Shown: in pieces, positions 1 through 8,415 of the stretch | How positions within the stretch are numbered: the stretch's first letter is position 1 | Layout of the letters: each line of letters opens with the position of its first letter | From: Bacteroides salyersiae WAL 10018 = DSM 18765 = JCM 12988 | GTDB taxonomy: Bacteria > Bacteroidota > Bacteroidia > Bacteroidales > Bacteroidaceae | NCBI RefSeq assembly: GCF_000381365.1 | Contig: NZ_KB905466.1 | Location: 804,693-868,692, forward strand | DNA: 64,000 bases | Reading direction: 5' to 3' | Position numbers and translations under genes: made by a program | The notes under the pieces: generated by a model | The model's input: the letters and a program-made list of their open reading frames with translations, nothing else | The model's database searches: none | Told to the model about the DNA's origin: nothing

Positions 1-1
1 T

Positions 2-1324
2 GCCTACACCCATTACGCCTCCAAACTTCAAAGAAATCTTAAGGAACAGAATGACGAAAAACAAACCTATTACCAAACATCCAGCCTAAATGGAATAGAT
101 GATATCAGTCTACGAACCGATTTTAATTATCTACCGACAACCAACCAGCACATCCGCTTCGGAAGCCAGTATATCTATCACCGTTTCCGACCAGAATATA
201 GCTCCGTCCGATCCTCTTCCGATGCAACCCTCAACAGAGACAATCGGAATCAGCAACTCCATGCACACGAATTAGGAATTTATGCCGAAGACGAATGGAA
301 ACTCAACAATGCAATCCGTTTAAACACCGGTCTACGTTTCAGCCTATACAAAATAAACAATAAAACATACACCAATTTAGAGCCACGCATAAGTACCGCA
401 TTCCATGTTGCCCCCCAATGGAGCATAAAAGCATCATATGCCAGAATGAATCAATATGTACATCAGATCAGCGAAAGTTACATCAATTTACCTACGGATA
501 CATGGATGCCCGTAAATAATAAATTCAAACCCTTGTGTAGCGACCAACTTTCCGCAGGAGTTTATTACACTCCAAATAAGAATTATGCTTTTTCTGCCGA
601 AGGATATTATAAATGGTTGAACCATATTTTAGACTATAAAGACGGTTACAACTACCTGTCTTCCTTTGCCGAATGGGAAAACAAATTCACTGCCGGTAAA
701 GGTAACACGTATGGTATAGAACTTTTTGCCCGAAAAGAAACGGGGAAAATAACCGGCTACATCGGTTACGCTCTAAGCTGGAATAACCGCCAATTCGACG
801 AAATCAACCATGGAAAATCTTTTCCGGCCAAATTTGACAATCGCCATAAATTAAACATTGTAGCCAACTGGCAAATAAACAAAAAGGTCGAACTGAACGC
901 ATCGTGGACCTATATGACGGGAAATAGAGTGACCGTATCTTTTGAAAATCAGCAAATTCTGGGACAGGTACAAAGCCCACAAACCGGGAATATCTACCCG
1001 GGACAGTCACTGCTCCCTCACTTCCATCCGGATGAAGGAGTCGGATATTACACCACCCGAAATAATTTTCGTCTGCCGGCCTACCACCGTCTGGATTTAG
1101 GTATCAACATTTATCGTTCACTAAAGAAAGGTAGAACCGGCATATGGAACATCAGTATCTATAATGCTTATTGTTATATGGCGCCTGTAGGTATATACAA
1201 AAGATTCTGGACCCAGAATCCAATGGGATCGGGTTACTACCCGGAAAATAAATCAGATTGCTATTTTGAAACTCTCCGGCTTATACCAATAATACCATCC
1301 GTATCGTACACTTATAAATTTTAA
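2..1324 (+). CDS. TonB-dependent outer membrane receptor, C-terminal part (gene runs off the left edge)
   Basis: The frame is open from base 2 with no start codon, so only the last 440 residues or so are here. The visible part is made of short amphipathic strands rich in Tyr, Trp and Asn, with barrel-like stretches such as AEDEWKLNNAIRLNTGLR, and it ends in SYTYKF, a terminal aromatic residue typical of outer membrane barrels handled by the BAM machinery. The plug domain would lie upstream of the window. The DUF4249 lipoprotein starts 7 bases after the stop, a pairing common in Bacteroidetes. By family it imports a bound ligand using TonB energy. The ligand cannot be told from this fragment, and the Met at 446 is internal, not the start. 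Confidence 0.88.
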   Translation, partial: AYTHYASKLQRNLKEQNDEKQTYYQTSSLNGIDDISLRTDFNYLPTTNQHIRFGSQYIYHRFRPEYSSVRSSSDATLNRDNRNQQLHAHELGIYAEDEWKLNNAIRLNTGLRFSLYKINNKTYTNLEPRISTAFHVAPQWSIKASYARMNQYVHQISESYINLPTDTWMPVNNKFKPLCSDQLSAGVYYTPNKNYAFSAEGYYKWLNHILDYKDGYNYLSSFAEWENKFTAGKGNTYGIELFARKETGKITGYIGYALSWNNRQFDEINHGKSFPAKFDNRHKLNIVANWQINKKVELNASWTYMTGNRVTVSFENQQILGQVQSPQTGNIYPGQSLLPHFHPDEGVGYYTTRNNFRLPAYHRLDLGINIYRSLKKGRTGIWNISIYNAYCYMAPVGIYKRFWTQNPMGSGYYPENKSDCYFETLRLIPIIPSVSYTYKF

Positions 1325-1331
1325 CATTATC

Positions 1332-2336
1332 ATGAAACAGAAATATTATACATTTATTCTTTTACTTCTCAGTTTGTCATTAAGCAGTTGCTACAAAGAA
1401 ATAGACTTGGATAAATACCGTACACAACCCAAAATAGTCATAAACTGTGCCATTTCACCGGATAATGTCATCATGGCCAGTGTCACACGCACCTGGTTCT
1501 ATCCCGAAAGTACCCCTTACGTTAAACTTCCTCATGCCAAAGTAGATTTATACATCAACGACGAATATGTCGAACAAATGAAATGGGAACAATACAACAA
1601 AAATGACCATTCAAGCGCCTCTCCCGATTCAGTTTTCACATCGCACATCACTCCAAAAGAACAGGACAAGGTAAAAATTGTAGTTTCCGCCAAAGGCTAT
1701 GAAACCGCTGTTGCCGAAGAGACAGTTCCCCGTCATGTTCCCATCCTAAAAACCGGTTATCATAATATCACCAAACGTCCTAATACGGATGTTACATATA
1801 TCGATCCTGACGGCAACCTCATAGAACAATTTATTTATGAAATAGAATACGAAATCACTTTTCAAGACAAAAATGAGACATCCGACTTTTATGCGTTGAC
1901 TACTTCAAGAACAAAAACATATTCCTGGGGAGAGGATTTCTATCAAAACGAACTGCAAACAACAGATCCGGTTTTATCCGAGAATATAAATATCTTGGAC
2001 GGTGCTATGGGATTTGATGGTTTGGATAATCATTCTTTCCTATTCACAGACAAACAAATATCCGAGCAAACATATACACTCAAATTTAAAGAGACTTGTA
2101 AAGAAAATCCCGACGGCAGTACAATCTCAATCTATCTTTACAGCCTGTCTCAATCTTATTACCAATACATCCTGTCAATACAGAAAATATCAGGAAGTAC
2201 TCTGGAGGGAGCATTGGGAAATCTTGGCTTCGGAGAACCTATCCGTGTATACAGCAATATAGAAGGGGGAAGCGGCATTTTAGGTGCCTGCAATATATCT
2301 GTTCAAAAAACAACTATCCACTACAAAGAGCCATAG
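1332..2336 (+). CDS. DUF4249 family lipoprotein, partner of the TonB receptor
   Basis: 334 residues. The N-terminus is a lipoprotein signal: Lys-Gln-Lys, a Leu/Ser-rich hydrophobic stretch and the lipobox LSSC, with Cys20 as the predicted lipid anchor. The mature start (YKEIDLDKYRTQPKIVINC) is typical of DUF4249, a family with beta-sandwich character encoded next to TonB receptors in Bacteroidetes. It starts 7 bases after the receptor stop, so the two are probably co-transcribed and work together at the outer membrane, perhaps as a surface-exposed lid or ligand-binding subunit. That role is inferred from context. It ends convergently with dinB, 11 bases apart. Confidence 0.85.
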   Translation: MKQKYYTFILLLLSLSLSSCYKEIDLDKYRTQPKIVINCAISPDNVIMASVTRTWFYPESTPYVKLPHAKVDLYINDEYVEQMKWEQYNKNDHSSASPDSVFTSHITPKEQDKVKIVVSAKGYETAVAEETVPRHVPILKTGYHNITKRPNTDVTYIDPDGNLIEQFIYEIEYEITFQDKNETSDFYALTTSRTKTYSWGEDFYQNELQTTDPVLSENINILDGAMGFDGLDNHSFLFTDKQISEQTYTLKFKETCKENPDGSTISIYLYSLSQSYYQYILSIQKISGSTLEGALGNLGFGEPIRVYSNIEGGSGILGACNISVQKTTIHYKEP

Positions 2337-2347
2337 ACTTTGACCGA

Positions 2348-3433
2348 TCACTCCCAATCACTGAACTCAAAACTCAGTTGTTCCCAAGCACCATGCTCCT
2401 CTGCTTCTTCCTTCGGATTGGAAACAGAAAGCCCAATCAGACGGATCGGATGATGTTCGTAGTCCACCTCTTTCAACAGTTGTTTGGCCAAAGGAAGTAT
2501 TTTATCCAAAACCGTTAATTCCTGTGCTTGAGTGATGCTACGTGTAATCTGACTAAAATCATGAAATTTGATCTTTAATGTCAGTGTATTCCCTTTAAAA
2601 TCTTTCCGGTTCAAACGTTCGACCAACTCTACCGCCACATGATACAATTCTATAATAACAGAGGAATGCAAAGAGATATCTTTTTCCAAAGTTCGTTCAC
2701 AACCGATCGATTTACGTATACGGACAGCTTCTACCGGACGCAGATCCACACCGCGGGCAAAATCATAATACAATGCCCCCACTTTGCCAAACTGCCGTAC
2801 CAACATATCCAATGAGCACATACGCAGTTGCAATCCGTTATGAATCCCCAATGTATGCATTTTTTTTGCCGTTACCGGTCCTACTCCCCAAAATGATTCG
2901 ATAGGCAAAGCACCGATAAAGTTCATAGCCTGATCCGGATGGATGGTACAAAGCCCGTCGGGCTTACGATAGTCCGAAGCTATTTTAGCCAGGAATTTAT
3001 TATAGGATACACCTGCAGAGGCTACCAGATTCAGTTCGCCACGAATACGTTTTTTGATCTCTTTCGCTATATCCACAGCCAAAAAGATACCTGCCTTGTT
3101 CTCTGTAACGTCCAGAAAAGCCTCATCCAAAGAGAGCGGTTCGATGATATCCGTATACTCGTGAAATATTTCATGTATCCGGCGTGATACGGATTTATAT
3201 ACCTCCATTCGTCCGGGAACAAAAATCAAATGAGGACACAAACGCTTCGCCTTTTGCGACGACATAGCCGAACGTACTCCATACCGGCGCGCCTCATAAC
3301 TGGCTGCGGCAACTACTCCCCGCTCTTCAGCATGTCCTACAGCAAGAGGTTTACCACGTAATTCCGGATTGTCCCGTTGCTCTACAGAAGCATAAAATGC
3401 ATCCATATCAATATGTATGATCTTTCGTTCCAT
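2348..3433 (-). CDS. dinB: DNA polymerase IV (Y-family, DinB)
   Basis: 361 residues, the usual length. The N-terminus IIHIDMDAFYASVEQRDNPEL is the Y-family palm motif with the first catalytic Asp residues, and SLDEAFLDVT carries the second acidic pair. Helix-hairpin-helix-like sequence (GVGPVTAKKMHTLGI) follows near residues 180-195, then the little-finger domain. It performs low-fidelity translesion synthesis. No C-terminal beta-clamp peptide could be assigned with certainty (QLSFEF near the end is a good candidate). It stands alone on this strand. A TAnnTTTG box (TATATTTG) lies 18-25 bases upstream of the ATG. No LexA-type operator was recognised. Confidence 0.95.
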   Translation of the reverse strand: MERKIIHIDMDAFYASVEQRDNPELRGKPLAVGHAEERGVVAAASYEARRYGVRSAMSSQKAKRLCPHLIFVPGRMEVYKSVSRRIHEIFHEYTDIIEPLSLDEAFLDVTENKAGIFLAVDIAKEIKKRIRGELNLVASAGVSYNKFLAKIASDYRKPDGLCTIHPDQAMNFIGALPIESFWGVGPVTAKKMHTLGIHNGLQLRMCSLDMLVRQFGKVGALYYDFARGVDLRPVEAVRIRKSIGCERTLEKDISLHSSVIIELYHVAVELVERLNRKDFKGNTLTLKIKFHDFSQITRSITQAQELTVLDKILPLAKQLLKEVDYEHHPIRLIGLSVSNPKEEAEEHGAWEQLSFEFSDWE

Positions 3434-3450
3434 GATCTTGATTCAAGAGT

Positions 3451-3458
3451 CAAATATA
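3451..3458 (-). promoter_or_regulatory. Bacteroides -7 box (TATATTTG) of dinB
   Basis: The plus strand reads CAAATATA, giving TATATTTG on the minus strand, a match to the Bacteroides TAnnTTTG -7 element 18 bases before the dinB ATG. No clear -33 TTTG was seen. Confidence 0.5.
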
Positions 3459-3512
3459 AGGAAATGCAGGTATACACGGCAAGCATTTATTCACAAATTT
3501 CGATAATAGAAA

Positions 3513-3545
3513 CAAAAAAATCCGCATGCCGGTCATGCGGATTTC
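3513..3545 (-). terminator. Hairpin terminator after the hybrid regulator
   Basis: The sequence TCCGCATG, CCGGT, CATGCGGA forms an 8-bp GC-rich stem. On the minus strand it is followed by seven T residues, as expected for a factor-independent terminator of the regulator gene, whose stop is at 3567. The plus-strand side also has T residues, so it may act in both directions. Confidence 0.8.
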
Positions 3546-3566
3546 TTTCTCATTATCCTCCTTTCC

Positions 3567-4580
3567 TTACAAACTATTCACAAACTTCCTGGGAGATTCT
3601 CCATAATATTTCTTAAATACCTCCCGAAAATATTTCGGATCACTAAATCCGGTAAGCTCGGCTACTTCCGTCACCGTATACTTCTTGCTTATCAGTAAAA
3701 CCAGTGCTCTGTTCAGCCTTACGGTACGAATATAATCGGCCGGTGCCTGATTGGTAACCAACTTTATTTTTGCATAAAAGCCGGAGCGGCTCATATTCAT
3801 CTCCGCACTGAGCATATCGATATTAAAATCCGGATTAGAAAGATTCTCCTCAATCAATTTGCGTACCTTGCCAATAAAGTCCTGTTCGTCTCCCGGCAAC
3901 GTATTTTCAATGTCCGGCCCTAACATGTCCTCAGCCCCCAATACCAGTTTGATGTATCTTTTCCTTATAATACCCCGGTTAAATATCAAGTTGTCTACTT
4001 CGGCCCGCAGACGGGAGATGTCAAGAGGCAACGTCAGACAGCAGTCGGCTATCCGATGACTGTCGTTCCCTATATTTACGGGGTCTTTCAACAATACAAC
4101 GGGGATATGAGCGGTTTTTACATCCGATTTAACTTGCAGACAAAGCGCTTCTCCCGACAAATTCGTAAAGGTACTGGCCAGTAGAATAACATCCGGCTGT
4201 TCTTTAACTATTGTTTCACAAGCAGACTCCGCCTCGGATACGGCACAAATATTATACTCCCCTGATAAAACCTGTATCAGGAAAGAACGTAATTCTTCAT
4301 TTTCTTCAACCAGCAGAATGGTATTTTTTTCTTTCAACTTCTTTTGGGAAAAATTTTCCGAAGTTAAAGCACGCTTTATAGAAGAGAATGTACCGTCTTT
4401 TTCATGGTTCTTATCGACAGGCTGTGACCGAAACAACGAAGTTCCCGGCAGTAGTTCCGGCAACTTTGAGAAAGACTTAAGAATGATAGGAAAAATCAAA
4501 ATGACAGAGATACATCCATTTTTCTTTGAAGAAAAGACAACTTTTCCTTTATGTAATTGTATTAATCTCCGGATTAACAA
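3567..4580 (-). CDS. Hybrid two-component regulator, C-terminal part: end of kinase domain, degenerate receiver, AraC-type DNA-binding domain
   Basis: 337 residues from the first in-frame ATG, but it is really the continuation of the gene at 4595-7315. In this frame the sequence upstream of the ATG reads LFSKKGTGTNSLGVASWLL, the end of a kinase ATP-binding domain, which continues in LIRRLIQLHKGKVVFSS. A receiver domain follows at about residues 84-205. Its phospho-acceptor Asp is replaced (PDVILLA, Ala135), as are the usual Thr/Ser (VVLLK) and the Lys of the KPF motif (LPL). Residues 235-337 form an AraC-type helix-turn-helix (MSRSGFYAKIK, GFSDPKYFREVFKKYYGESP). Without a shift this piece lacks a natural start. 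It may be made as a free DNA-binding fragment, by slippage, or not at all. Confidence 0.85.
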   Translation of the reverse strand: MLIRRLIQLHKGKVVFSSKKNGCISVILIFPIILKSFSKLPELLPGTSLFRSQPVDKNHEKDGTFSSIKRALTSENFSQKKLKEKNTILLVEENEELRSFLIQVLSGEYNICAVSEAESACETIVKEQPDVILLASTFTNLSGEALCLQVKSDVKTAHIPVVLLKDPVNIGNDSHRIADCCLTLPLDISRLRAEVDNLIFNRGIIRKRYIKLVLGAEDMLGPDIENTLPGDEQDFIGKVRKLIEENLSNPDFNIDMLSAEMNMSRSGFYAKIKLVTNQAPADYIRTVRLNRALVLLISKKYTVTEVAELTGFSDPKYFREVFKKYYGESPRKFVNSL

Positions 4581-4594
4581 CCAACTTGCTACAC

Positions 4595-7315
4595 CTAATG
4601 AATTGGTACCGGTTCCTTTTTTGCTGAATAGAGTTTTTTTTTAACACAACCACCATCAGAAAATTCCAGTTTCATCTCCCAACTTCGGGAAGTATAGGCA
4701 GTGGTCAATTCAATTTCTTCCCCATCGTCCACATTATCCACGATTATTTCCAACATTCCTCTTATGATAGCCGTCATTTTCTCTTTATCAATCCAGACGC
4801 GCAGAAAACCGGGAGTACCATCCCAATGCAATTCTACGTTTTTCTGTTCTATTACCGGAGTTAACTGTTCTATGGTTTCATTCAAAAACATAGTCAGCTC
4901 CGTTTCCAGTAAGAAAAGTTTCTTAGGATGCGATGAAATACGCCCTATGGTAACTAAGTTAGTAAACATATAATCTATTCCCTTCACTTGCTGCAAGATG
5001 TCTTTAAATGTGTCAGAAGAATACTTTTGATATAAATTCTCCAACGGGCTCTTTATCAATGTCAAAGGCATACATATATCTTTGGCGGCATTGATAAAAA
5101 CCTTTATAGTCTCGTGTGACAGATTCCTGTCTCTCCAAATCAATATGAACCGTACTGACAATATTCCAAGCAATACGACAACAATACCGTAAAACAAAAA
5201 AGCCCCTTTTGTTTGCCACAAAGGAGGATGTATGATTATTTGCATGTTTCTTTGTGCAATAGGATTACCATTTCTTACAGACAGGGCACGTACGGATACA
5301 AGATGTTTTCCCGAACTAAGATTTGAAAAATGAATAAGGTTCTTTGAAGTAGGCGTAGTCCATGCCTGGTTATTCAATTTCCATGAATACACAATACCCT
5401 CCGGTGCATCATAATTGATAGAAGTGGCAGTGAAAGAAAAAGTGTTCTGATTATGATTCAATTTCAGAATTCCAGTATAATTGATAGATAACTGTAAAGG
5501 AGACTTCTCTGAGGAAACCGTTACAGGCTGATGGAATACACTGAAATTATCCAGATATATGCACGGATGATTCCTATACAAAGTTTGAAGCGTATGTTTA
5601 CCAAATCGGAATACCCCGTCGGACGTGCCCAACATAAAAGTTCCGTCGTCCAATAAAACACCGGAAGTCAGATAACCGTTCACACTGGATGAAAGCCAAT
5701 GAAACTGTTTGGTATCCGGAATAAAGCTATAAAGAATTTTATCCGTACCGACCAACAACTTTTCCTTATCCGGCAAAATGAAAGAAATATTACGAATATC
5801 CCCGGATGTCTGTAATTTCGCTTCTTTTTGTCCCGGTGTTACTACAAACATCCCATACCCCCGGGTACCAATATACAAACCACTTTTCTCCTCATACAAA
5901 GCACATACAGGAACCCTGTGATATCCGGAAAATCCGATCGGCTTCAATGTGGTATCTTTCACATTAAAAAGCGATAATCCGGCATCCGTACCAACCCATA
6001 TGTTGTCAGCATCCTTCCGAAGCAAAACATTGACAAAAGGAATATCGGCATACCTACTTCCGGTTTTCATCTTATCCTTGCTAATGATAAACAGTCCATG
6101 CATATAATTGCCCGCACAAATCTTTCCCGGAGATATTTCACAAAGAGAAGTATATTGCTTACAAGATAAATCGGAAGCCACATGTCTCCATTTTCCCGTT
6201 CGCGAAAAATAACAGGAAATACCATTATCCGTAGCAAACCAGATATCTCCTTCCGAATCTTTCAACAATGCATTTACCCGATCGTTGATAAGTGACTGTT
6301 CATCTCCCGACACATGTTTATACCATCCATGTTCCTCCAAATCGAGACCATCTACCATACTGACCCCGTCCGGAAAATCAGCTACCCATATACGTTGATG
6401 CTCATCCACAAATAAATCGGAAATCCGGTTGCTGCGAATCGATCCCCCTTTCTCAGAATCAGCATTCAGAAAGGAGGAAATCTGATAATTATCCATATTC
6501 AGACAATAGACACCAATTCCTTCGGTAGCAATCAGCACTTTTCCATCCCTATACTTTTTCAAGGAGGAGACCCGGTGTCCTTTCCAATCGCTTCGCGCAT
6601 GCAACAACTGTTTCGTAGAACAATCATATACCTCCATTCCAGCCGAACGGTCGGCAAGAACAAGACGATGAACTTCCGGAACATAAAGCATCTTATAAAC
6701 CTGCGTACATTCACTGAACAAATCAGAAGAGACGTTGATCGGAGTATCACCGGAAGAGACAAAAGAATAAACTCCTGTTTCGGAAGCTAAATAATATTTC
6801 CCGTCTCCCACAGATAGTAATCCGGAAATATTTCCAAAAACATGCTGCATCCGATGTAACTTTCCTGTCGGCAAATGAAAAATGTATAGCTCCTTATTAC
6901 TACCTAACCACGCATTATCTCCATCATCCATACAAAGGAAAGAGAAAGTCCCCCTAACTTTCTCTTTTAAATCAATGTACTTTTCAAACCGATCGCAGAG
7001 ACGATTGTATAACCATATATTCCCATCTTCGCTAAACAGCCACAATTCATTCTTACTATCCGTACATAAATTATAAGAGTACAGACACGAGCGAACAGAA
7101 TCATTACCCCAATTTAAATCATACCGCTTCAGGTGTGTACCGTCATAGCGGTTTATTCCATCGTAAGTCAAAAACCACATATATCCGCACAGATCTTTCT
7201 GTATTTTGAGAACAGACCGGTTATCCGTTTCGGTACCTCCCGAAACATGCTTACAGATGGCTGCATGACACAATATGCCTTGTATCATCATAATGATGAA
7301 TAAAATATATCTCAT
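4595..7315 (-). CDS. Hybrid two-component regulator, sensor part: propeller, Y_Y_Y domain, degenerate kinase; frame broken at the 3' end
   Basis: 906 residues. A signal peptide (1-19) leads into a periplasmic two-bladed Reg_prop-type propeller with repeats such as YMWFLTYDGINRYDG, IWFATDNGISCY and IWVGTDAGLSLF, then a Y_Y_Y-like domain (near 620-700) and one membrane helix (about 705-727). The dimerisation region reads INAAKDICMPLTLIKSPLE. By alignment with family members (S/AHE-RTPLTLI), the phosphorylated His is Lys745. The N-box Asn is also missing (MLEIIVDN) and the DNG motif is SDGG. The frame leaves the kinase domain at a run of nine A residues (minus strand) and stops after 13 altered codons. 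One extra A would fuse it with the downstream part to about 1249 residues, the normal length for the family. No polysaccharide utilisation genes lie next to it except the receptor pair beyond dinB. Confidence 0.85.
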   Translation of the reverse strand: MRYILFIIMMIQGILCHAAICKHVSGGTETDNRSVLKIQKDLCGYMWFLTYDGINRYDGTHLKRYDLNWGNDSVRSCLYSYNLCTDSKNELWLFSEDGNIWLYNRLCDRFEKYIDLKEKVRGTFSFLCMDDGDNAWLGSNKELYIFHLPTGKLHRMQHVFGNISGLLSVGDGKYYLASETGVYSFVSSGDTPINVSSDLFSECTQVYKMLYVPEVHRLVLADRSAGMEVYDCSTKQLLHARSDWKGHRVSSLKKYRDGKVLIATEGIGVYCLNMDNYQISSFLNADSEKGGSIRSNRISDLFVDEHQRIWVADFPDGVSMVDGLDLEEHGWYKHVSGDEQSLINDRVNALLKDSEGDIWFATDNGISCYFSRTGKWRHVASDLSCKQYTSLCEISPGKICAGNYMHGLFIISKDKMKTGSRYADIPFVNVLLRKDADNIWVGTDAGLSLFNVKDTTLKPIGFSGYHRVPVCALYEEKSGLYIGTRGYGMFVVTPGQKEAKLQTSGDIRNISFILPDKEKLLVGTDKILYSFIPDTKQFHWLSSSVNGYLTSGVLLDDGTFMLGTSDGVFRFGKHTLQTLYRNHPCIYLDNFSVFHQPVTVSSEKSPLQLSINYTGILKLNHNQNTFSFTATSINYDAPEGIVYSWKLNNQAWTTPTSKNLIHFSNLSSGKHLVSVRALSVRNGNPIAQRNMQIIIHPPLWQTKGAFLFYGIVVVLLGILSVRFILIWRDRNLSHETIKVFINAAKDICMPLTLIKSPLENLYQKYSSDTFKDILQQVKGIDYMFTNLVTIGRISSHPKKLFLLETELTMFLNETIEQLTPVIEQKNVELHWDGTPGFLRVWIDKEKMTAIIRGMLEIIVDNVDDGEEIELTTAYTSRSWEMKLEFSDGGCVKKKLYSAKKEPVPIH
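4634..4642 (-). other. Nine-A homopolymer at the frame break of the hybrid regulator
   Basis: The plus strand has nine consecutive T residues, reading GTT AAA AAA AAA CTC on the coding strand. With ten A residues the frame continues into LFSKKGTGTNSLG, the expected kinase G-box region. This is a natural site for replication slippage, transcriptional slippage or a sequencing error. Confidence 0.85.
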
Positions 7316-7660
7316 TGTTTGTATAATTTTAAAATAAGAAAGTCACTTGTAAGAATACCACACAGAAAGAATGAGGGGGGAAAAACAGCCCTATCCATAC
7401 ACAATGGGTAGGTGATCTGATTCTTTGTGTCTCCGTCATACGCGCTAACATACAATCATACATGGTATAGGAAAACAATCAAAGAAGCCAATTGAATCAT
7501 CATACACTAATTATTAATCAACTCATAAATACAAAATACGAATTTAGCGATTACATATTATCAACAGACTTATAGACTAACGAATTTAGCTTTTGAATTG
7601 TTTAGCAGAATAGCAAAGATGAACAAAAAAGAAGCTACAACATTCACACCACCGACAAAA
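7316..7660. other. Intergenic region between the hybrid regulator and ssrA
   Basis: About 345 bases upstream of the regulator (minus strand) and downstream of the ssrA terminator. It should hold the regulator promoter, but no good TAnnTTTG box could be placed. An open frame beginning at 7598 is only read-through into the tmRNA gene. Nothing else was recognised. Confidence 0.5.
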
Positions 7661-7661
7661 A

Positions 7662-7707
7662 CAATAAAAGCCACTTCCAATATTATATTGAAGTGGCTTT
7701 TATTATC
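7662..7707 (-). terminator. Terminator of ssrA
   Basis: A strong inverted repeat, AAAAGCCACTTC paired with GAAGTGGCTTTT, begins a few bases after the tmRNA 3' end. On the minus strand it is followed by ATTGTTTTTG. The symmetric A/T flanks suggest it works in both directions. Confidence 0.8.
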
Positions 7708-7710
7708 TCC

Positions 7711-8106
7711 GGTGGACCTGGAGGGAATCGAACCCTCGTCCAAACGAGGAAATCATAAGCTTTCTACATGCTTATCTTTGCCTAATTTTTCGTGTAACGG
7801 CAGAACCAAAGCCATCAACCATTACCTTATCCTCTTAATTTTCACCAAAAGTGCGAGGCCACTTTAGGCTATCCCCGATGTAACTGCACCACTGGATCGG
7901 AATACTTCGGAGCAACAGCTTCCGAGTGATGTCTCGTCCTGGCACCTTGTGCCTGGATTAAGCTAATCTACTATGATTCGATTAAGCAGCAAGAGCGTAA
8001 TTAGTTTCGCCAGATAAAATTTTGAGGACTGAGATTTAAGTGCCAATCAACGACGCACTGCATGCTTACTCACCATTTCTGCCCGCTGTCAAATCCAGTC
8101 AAGCCC
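7711..8106 (-). ncRNA. ssrA: Transfer-messenger RNA (tmRNA)
   Basis: Read on the minus strand, the 5' end GGGCUUGACUGGAUUUGACAG and the 3' end GGUUCGAUUCCCUCCAGGUCC form the tRNA-like half: GGGCUUG pairs with CAGGUCC as acceptor stem, and GAGGGUUCGAUUCCCUC is the T arm. Between them, at 8011-7982, is a tag frame coding GETNYALAA followed by TAA, the Bacteroides tag; with the Ala carried by the RNA the appended peptide is AGETNYALAA. Together with SmpB it rescues stalled ribosomes and tags the product for degradation. Only ACC, not the full ACCA, is encoded at the 3' end, so the terminal A must be added after transcription. Length is about 396 nt. Boundaries are inferred from the acceptor pairing. 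Confidence 0.96.
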
Positions 8107-8120
8107 AAATTATGATTTTG

Positions 8121-8128
8121 CAAAGATA
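8121..8128 (-). promoter_or_regulatory. -7 box of ssrA (TATCTTTG)
   Basis: The minus strand reads TATCTTTG, 15 bases before the mature tmRNA 5' end, with an ATTG about 22 bases further upstream as a possible -33 element. This matches the Bacteroides housekeeping promoter pattern. Confidence 0.65.
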
Positions 8129-8415
8129 AAACTTCTTTTGCTATGTTGTGCAATGTATTCACAAATATTATCAATAGCAGGAATAATAAGACAATATGCA
8201 AATAGGTTAATGTGCCAATTGCCATATGACATATCAGCACAACCTATCGGCACATTATTAAATTAAAAAGTCAGTGGAAAAAGGGGAAATATTCTCAAAG
8301 AGAACTATCTTTGTGGCATTATTTTTATTCTTTGACGCAGTACTTTATTGGATGCATAATGTATTGTAAAAAAGCTAAAGCTCAACAATAGAATAAGTTG
8401 TCAAATTCAATAATC
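8129..8415. other. Intergenic region between ssrA and the ABC importer operon
   Basis: Divergent promoter region. It contains the TATCTTTG box at 8306-8313 facing the importer. Words such as AATGTGCCAATTGCC (8210-8224) loosely resemble the repeats near 18.9-19.1 kb. I looked for a cobalamin riboswitch and did not find its conserved boxes. Confidence 0.5.
8306..8313 (+). promoter_or_regulatory. Likely -7 box (TATCTTTG) of the ABC importer operon
   Basis: TATCTTTG matches TAnnTTTG and lies about 100 bases before the preferred start at 8416, leaving a leader of moderate length. No clear -33 element is visible. Confidence 0.5.

Noticed and set aside
7598..7867. Open frame of 89 codons
   Set aside because: It lies across the terminator and 3' half of ssrA. 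The RNA gene explains the sequence.
8129..8415. Possible cobalamin riboswitch before the importer operon
   Set aside because: The conserved boxes were not found. Only a -7 promoter box is visible.
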